From positions 434,001 to 498,000 of the forward strand of contig OZ245791.1 in the NCBI GenBank assembly GCA_965228125.1: 64,000 bases of DNA. Reading direction: 5' to 3'. The translations under genes were made by a program, and so were the position numbers. Position 1 is the first letter of the stretch; every line of letters starts with the position of its first letter. The notes under the pieces were generated by a model, which made no database searches, was not told the DNA's origin, and saw only the letters and a list, made by a program, of their open reading frames with translations. Origin of the DNA: GWF2-38-69 sp965228125. Lineage in GTDB: Bacteria > Verrucomicrobiota > Lentisphaeria > Victivallales > GWF2-38-69. This document shows, one piece after another, positions 60,490 to 64,000 of this stretch.

Positions 60490-61128
60490 ATGCCATCATT
60501 TGAAATGTTTCTTGTATTTATTGTGTCTTATCTTTTCGGTGCTGTCCCATGGGGCTATATAATAGGAAAATCTCATGGAGTAGACATCCGCGAGCACGGC
60601 AGCAAAAACATCGGCTCCACAAATGTAACAAGAACACTCGGTAAAAAATGGGGTGTGCTGTGTTTTATCCTTGACTTCTTCAAAGGGTTTCTACCTTCAT
60701 CTATTGCCATGTATATACTTCCGAAATATCTATCTCTACACGGCAATTACATCGATATTTGCATCGTTTTAGCTATTATAGGTGCATTCATAGGCCATAT
60801 ATTCCCTGTATATCTGAAATTCAAGGGAGGAAAAGGTGTAGCCACAGGAGCCGGTGCGTTGATGGCTTTGACTCCTATTGCAGTACTTATCGGCCTTTCC
60901 GGATGGTTTATAATATTCAACATTACAAGATATGTCTCGGCAGCAAGCATCTTTGCCGCACTAATCGTAACTGTAATGACCTCTGTTCTGTCTGTATCGG
61001 GCGTCTATCATCTTTCTGCCATTCTCCAGATATTTGTAGCCTTTATCTGTTTAATAGCTATCATTAAACATAGAACCAATATAATCAGACTGCTTAACGG
61101 CACAGAGAATCGCTTCGAGAAAAAATAA
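60490..61128 (+). CDS. plsY: Acyl-phosphate:glycerol-3-phosphate acyltransferase
   Basis: Transfers an acyl group from acyl phosphate to glycerol-3-phosphate, the first step of phospholipid synthesis. 212 residues, five or six membrane helices. The conserved loops are GAVPWGYIIGKSHGVDIREHGSKNIGSTNVTRTLGKKWG (motif 1), GHIFPVYLKFKGGKGVATGAG (motif 2, glycine-rich) and the later KHRTNIIRLLNGTENR. AGGAAGG precedes the ATG. The substrate is supplied by GpsA (43042). The YihY-family gene follows after 37 bp. Confidence 0.96.
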   Translation: MPSFEMFLVFIVSYLFGAVPWGYIIGKSHGVDIREHGSKNIGSTNVTRTLGKKWGVLCFILDFFKGFLPSSIAMYILPKYLSLHGNYIDICIVLAIIGAFIGHIFPVYLKFKGGKGVATGAGALMALTPIAVLIGLSGWFIIFNITRYVSAASIFAALIVTVMTSVLSVSGVYHLSAILQIFVAFICLIAIIKHRTNIIRLLNGTENRFEKK

Positions 61129-61165
61129 ATTCACTCCAGATATTTCAAAAAAGGAGATGAGCCCC

Positions 61166-62467
61166 ATGGTGAAGAAGTTCTACAAGAAAATCACAGATGA
61201 TATATGGCAATTCACCGAGAACGAAGCAAGCAAGGCTAAAAACGCCTTTGTCAGGAGCTTTAAAATCGCAGTACTCACATGTAGAGGATTCAAGGAAAAC
61301 AAGTGTTATCTCAAAGCGTCGGCATTGACTTTCTATACAATTTTATCCGTTGTTCCTGTTATGGCTCTAGCTTTTGCCATAGCAAAAGGTTTTGGCCTTG
61401 ACGAGAAACTTACGGCTGAGCTCTACGCTAAATTCAGCGATCAACATGTAATACTCAATAAGATTATAGAGTTCGCAGACAAACTTCTGTCCAGAACCCA
61501 GGGTGGTCTTATCGCAGGAATAGGCGTAGTACTTCTTTTATGGACTATCATCAAACTATTCAGTAATATTGAAGGTGCTTTTAATGACATATGGCAAATC
61601 AAAAAAGGAAGGGTTTTCTTTAGGAAAGTAACTGATTATCTTTCAATGTTTTTTATCTGTCCTATTCTTCTTGTGGTTTCGTCAAGTTTTACGGCATTTC
61701 TTTCTTCTGACCTAAGCAAGACATCTTATCTGCCAGGATATATAATTATACTCATACCTACTGTATTTTCACATATTGCTATCTGGTCTTTGCTTGCTTT
61801 CATATATATGCTTTTGCCAAACTGCAAGGTCAAACTGACCTCCGCACTGATACCAGCCATAATTGTCGGTACTCTCTTCAATTTCATACAATTTTCGTAT
61901 TTTGATTTACAAATACTCATAACCAAGTATAATGCCATTTACGGAAGTTTTGCTGCCCTTCCTCTATTTCTGTTGTGGGTTCAAATCAACTGGACTATAG
62001 TCCTTGCAGGGGCACAGATGTCATTCTACATTGATAATATCGAGCTTCACGAATATGATTATTCTCTTCACAAAATAAGCTTGAAACAGAAAAAACTCCT
62101 CTCTCTGATGATAGTAAAGCTGATAGTTGATAACTTCCAAAAAAGCGATATACCTCTAAACGCAAAGACACTGGCATATAAACTCAAACTCCCTTTTAAT
62201 CTTACTCAGGAAATTATTGACAATCTAGTCTCAGCTAAACTAATCTCTATCGTTTATAAAAATGACAATACTTTCGCCGGATATCAACCGTCAAGATGCG
62301 TTACATCTATCTCGATAAACCATGTCATCTCCAAACTTGAAACACTTAATACCAAAGAAACCCTCCGTTTTAGCCATATGGGGTTCGATAGGATCCAAAC
62401 TCATGTCAAACATCTGGAAAACTCTCAAGAGAACTCCGATTCAAATATACTTATAAAGGATATTTGA
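61166..62467 (+). CDS. YihY/UPF0761-family membrane protein
   Basis: 433 residues from the ATG at 61166; an ATG nine bases earlier is inside the AAGGAG region. Six membrane helices in a core of about 50-300, with family segments LKASALTFYTILSVVPVMALAFAIAKGFG, GLIAGIGVVLLLWTIIKLFSNIEGAFNDIWQI and YGSFAALPLFLLWVQINWTIVLAGAQMSF. The family was once named RNase BN but is a membrane protein of unsettled function. The C-terminal ~130 residues are cytoplasmic and resemble a winged helix (DIPLNAKTLAYKLKLPFNLTQEIIDNLVSAKLI), as in longer members. Probably cotranscribed with plsY. Confidence 0.9.
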   Translation: MVKKFYKKITDDIWQFTENEASKAKNAFVRSFKIAVLTCRGFKENKCYLKASALTFYTILSVVPVMALAFAIAKGFGLDEKLTAELYAKFSDQHVILNKIIEFADKLLSRTQGGLIAGIGVVLLLWTIIKLFSNIEGAFNDIWQIKKGRVFFRKVTDYLSMFFICPILLVVSSSFTAFLSSDLSKTSYLPGYIIILIPTVFSHIAIWSLLAFIYMLLPNCKVKLTSALIPAIIVGTLFNFIQFSYFDLQILITKYNAIYGSFAALPLFLLWVQINWTIVLAGAQMSFYIDNIELHEYDYSLHKISLKQKKLLSLMIVKLIVDNFQKSDIPLNAKTLAYKLKLPFNLTQEIIDNLVSAKLISIVYKNDNTFAGYQPSRCVTSISINHVISKLETLNTKETLRFSHMGFDRIQTHVKHLENSQENSDSNILIKDI

Positions 62468-62523
62468 TCTATTGATAGGCAAAAAATATCTGCCTTACAT
62501 CGTTCCGTGCTATTTTCCGTGCC

Positions 62524-64000
62524 TCACTTTGAATCGACAGGTTCAGTAGGAGGAACATCTAGATACTTCAATGCTTTCTCTGCTATTTGGGTAAATGCCG
62601 GAGCCGACACTACACCACCATAACTTGCACCCTTTGGTTCATCAATTGACACAAGAAGCACAAATGCTGGATCATCAGCCGGAACGAAGCCAATAAAACT
62701 AGCTACATATTGAGAGTGCGAATATTCGCCGTTTACCCATTTTTGCGCAGTGCCTGTCTTGCCGGCAACTTTATACCCGGGGATATTGGCTTTAGTAGCT
62801 GTCCCGCCTTCTTCTGTTACAAGTTTCATCATTGTTACTATTTCGTTGGCAGCTTTCTCGCTGAATATTCTTTCCGCATTCTTAATGGGAAAATTATAAA
62901 CTGTGTCATTGTCACTACTCTGAATTTTATCCACAATTCTAAGTTTCATTCTTTGTCCATTATTCGCCAGAGCCGTATAAGCACTTACCATCTGTAATGG
63001 TGTTGTCAATATTCCCTGCCCTATTGGAAATCTAGTCGCTGACAACTTGTCCCATTTTTCATATTTCCTCAGGATTCCAGTGGCTTCCGGTTCGAATGGA
63101 AGTCCCGACTCTTCTCCAAATCCGCATTGTACTAATAAATCATATAGTTTTTTCTGCCCCATTGTAAGAGATATTTTTGCAGTTCCTATATTACTTGATT
63201 TCTGTATTATCGAAGAGACATTTAGCATCCCATAAGGATGAGAATCCCTTAGCAATTTCCCTGCATAAAACCATCTGCCTTTTTCACAGTCAAACACCGT
63301 TTCAGGCCTAACCACCCCCAAATCCAAAGCTTTTGCCACAACGAGAGGTTTCATAATCGAACCTGGCTCAAAACCCTCTGTTACTATTTTATTCTGCCAA
63401 TCATTTCCATTAAGATTCGAACGGTCATTGGGGTTAAAACTCGGTCTCTGCCCCATTGCCAATATTGACCCTGTCTTAGGATCTACCATCACTGCATATG
63501 CGCTTTTGGGTTGCCATTTCTCCATCAAAACATCAAGCTGTTCCTCTACGATTGCCTGCAGAGGTTCACTGATGGTAAGATAAATGTCATCGCCTTGTTT
63601 CTTGTCTTCAAACCGATTGTTCCCATAAGCAAGAGGTATCCCGTCTCTGGCTCGCTCATAAACTGTAATATTGGCTCGGTCCGGTGATAGAATACTGTTA
63701 TAGGCTCTCTCAATGCCTGACACTGGCACTACATCTGTTTCATCAGCGTTGATAAAACCCAGCACATTCGAGAGAAGCTGGTCTTTTGGATAATATCTCT
63801 TGGATCCGTCAGAAAAATAAATTCCGTTGATTTTCTTCTTCTTTATCTCATCTTTAAGTATATCAGCATCTTCTAAAGACGCTTCATTCTTTATCACAAC
63901 CTCATGTACTTTCTTTCCATTGTTCTCTTTTCTGCTTAATCTTTCATATATCTTCTTATATGGAATTTTAAGCCTGTAAGAAAAAAGTCTTGATACTCTC
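62524..64000 (-). CDS. ftsI: Division-type transpeptidase (FtsI/PBP2-like), C-terminal part, runs off window
   Basis: The frame stays open to the window edge, so the true start lies beyond 64000; a GTG at 63897 is not the start because upstream codons read RVSRLFSYRLKIPYKKIYERL, matching the N-terminal pedestal domain of FtsI-type proteins. About 492 codons are visible. Transpeptidase motifs are intact: SxxK in EPGSIMKPL, SxN in QKSSNIG and KTG in VAGKTGTAQKW. FtsI cross-links septal peptidoglycan in the periplasm. DGIYF-KRYYP-LGFI blocks of the pedestal are also present. The C-terminus ends PPTEPVDSK without a PASTA domain. A stage-specific (SpoVD-like) relative is possible, but the Gram-negative context favours FtsI. 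Confidence 0.9.
   Translation of the reverse strand, partial: RVSRLFSYRLKIPYKKIYERLSRKENNGKKVHEVVIKNEASLEDADILKDEIKKKKINGIYFSDGSKRYYPKDQLLSNVLGFINADETDVVPVSGIERAYNSILSPDRANITVYERARDGIPLAYGNNRFEDKKQGDDIYLTISEPLQAIVEEQLDVLMEKWQPKSAYAVMVDPKTGSILAMGQRPSFNPNDRSNLNGNDWQNKIVTEGFEPGSIMKPLVVAKALDLGVVRPETVFDCEKGRWFYAGKLLRDSHPYGMLNVSSIIQKSSNIGTAKISLTMGQKKLYDLLVQCGFGEESGLPFEPEATGILRKYEKWDKLSATRFPIGQGILTTPLQMVSAYTALANNGQRMKLRIVDKIQSSDNDTVYNFPIKNAERIFSEKAANEIVTMMKLVTEEGGTATKANIPGYKVAGKTGTAQKWVNGEYSHSQYVASFIGFVPADDPAFVLLVSIDEPKGASYGGVVSAPAFTQIAEKALKYLDVPPTEPVDSK

Noticed and set aside
63897..63897. GTG at 63897 as the start of the transpeptidase gene
   Set aside because: The frame is open beyond it and codes for conserved FtsI-type pedestal sequence, so the gene begins outside the window.
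1..64000. CRISPR arrays, tRNA, rRNA, replication origin
   Set aside because: I looked for regularly spaced repeats, T-loop motifs and DnaA-box clusters and saw none that would stand.

Overview
The window reads as a chromosome segment of a Gram-negative bacterium of moderate to low GC, densely coded on both strands. A BamD-like secreted TPR protein and an LptE-like lipoprotein imply an outer membrane with LPS. A V-type ATPase operon ordered E, DUF2764, A, B, D, I, K is the arrangement known from Chlamydiae, Bacteroidetes, spirochaetes and relatives. With the LptE/BamD pair this suggests a PVC-superphylum bacterium, perhaps Lentisphaerota-like. That placement is inference; no rRNA or tRNA gene is visible.

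Layout. 1-5.9 kb: edge of an MFS exporter, aspartate aminotransferase, a KamA-type radical SAM enzyme, a nucleoside hydrolase, a zinc-ribbon Nudix enzyme, a small membrane protein and a QmcA/NfeD membrane pair. 5.9-11.4 kb: a CobW GTPase coupled to a UroD-type methyltransferase carrying two thioredoxin folds, a duplicated scrap of the ligA BRCT domain, a second Nudix enzyme and ligA. 11.4-13 kb: a small accessory block (YhcG-type nuclease, remnant of a restriction methylase, short ORF) bracketed by two copies of a palindromic repeat. 13-17.7 kb: adenine deaminase, cysteine desulfidase family protein, pyruvate kinase. 17.7-27.1 kb: a HTH-PAS regulator divergent from a large secreted protein, then Cache, GNAT, acid phosphatase and two lipoprotein genes, one a predicted EEP phosphodiesterase.

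27.1-36.9 kb is the accessory island. It holds an IS1634-family element with a perfect 63-bp target duplication, a WYL regulator, ORF6N and Fic genes, a stray copy of a WYL gene 3' end, an AT-rich two-gene unit (PD-(D/E)XK nuclease plus an unrecognised helical protein), a tandem-AAA+ ATPase and a frameshifted ParE toxin. A 13-bp motif lies at the same distance from a -10-like hexamer upstream of both the WYL gene and the AAA+ gene. I regard the WYL / nuclease pair / AAA+ cluster as the best candidate for an undescribed defence-type system.

36.9-64 kb is mostly housekeeping: an AddB/AddA-like helicase-nuclease pair, gpsA, BamD-like, lptE, ispF, the V-ATPase operon behind a good sigma70-type promoter, a P-type proton ATPase with its own promoter and terminator, pyrH, a DUF969/DUF979 membrane pair facing pcp, cutC, plsY, a YihY-family membrane protein and the 3' part of an FtsI-type transpeptidase gene that runs off the window.
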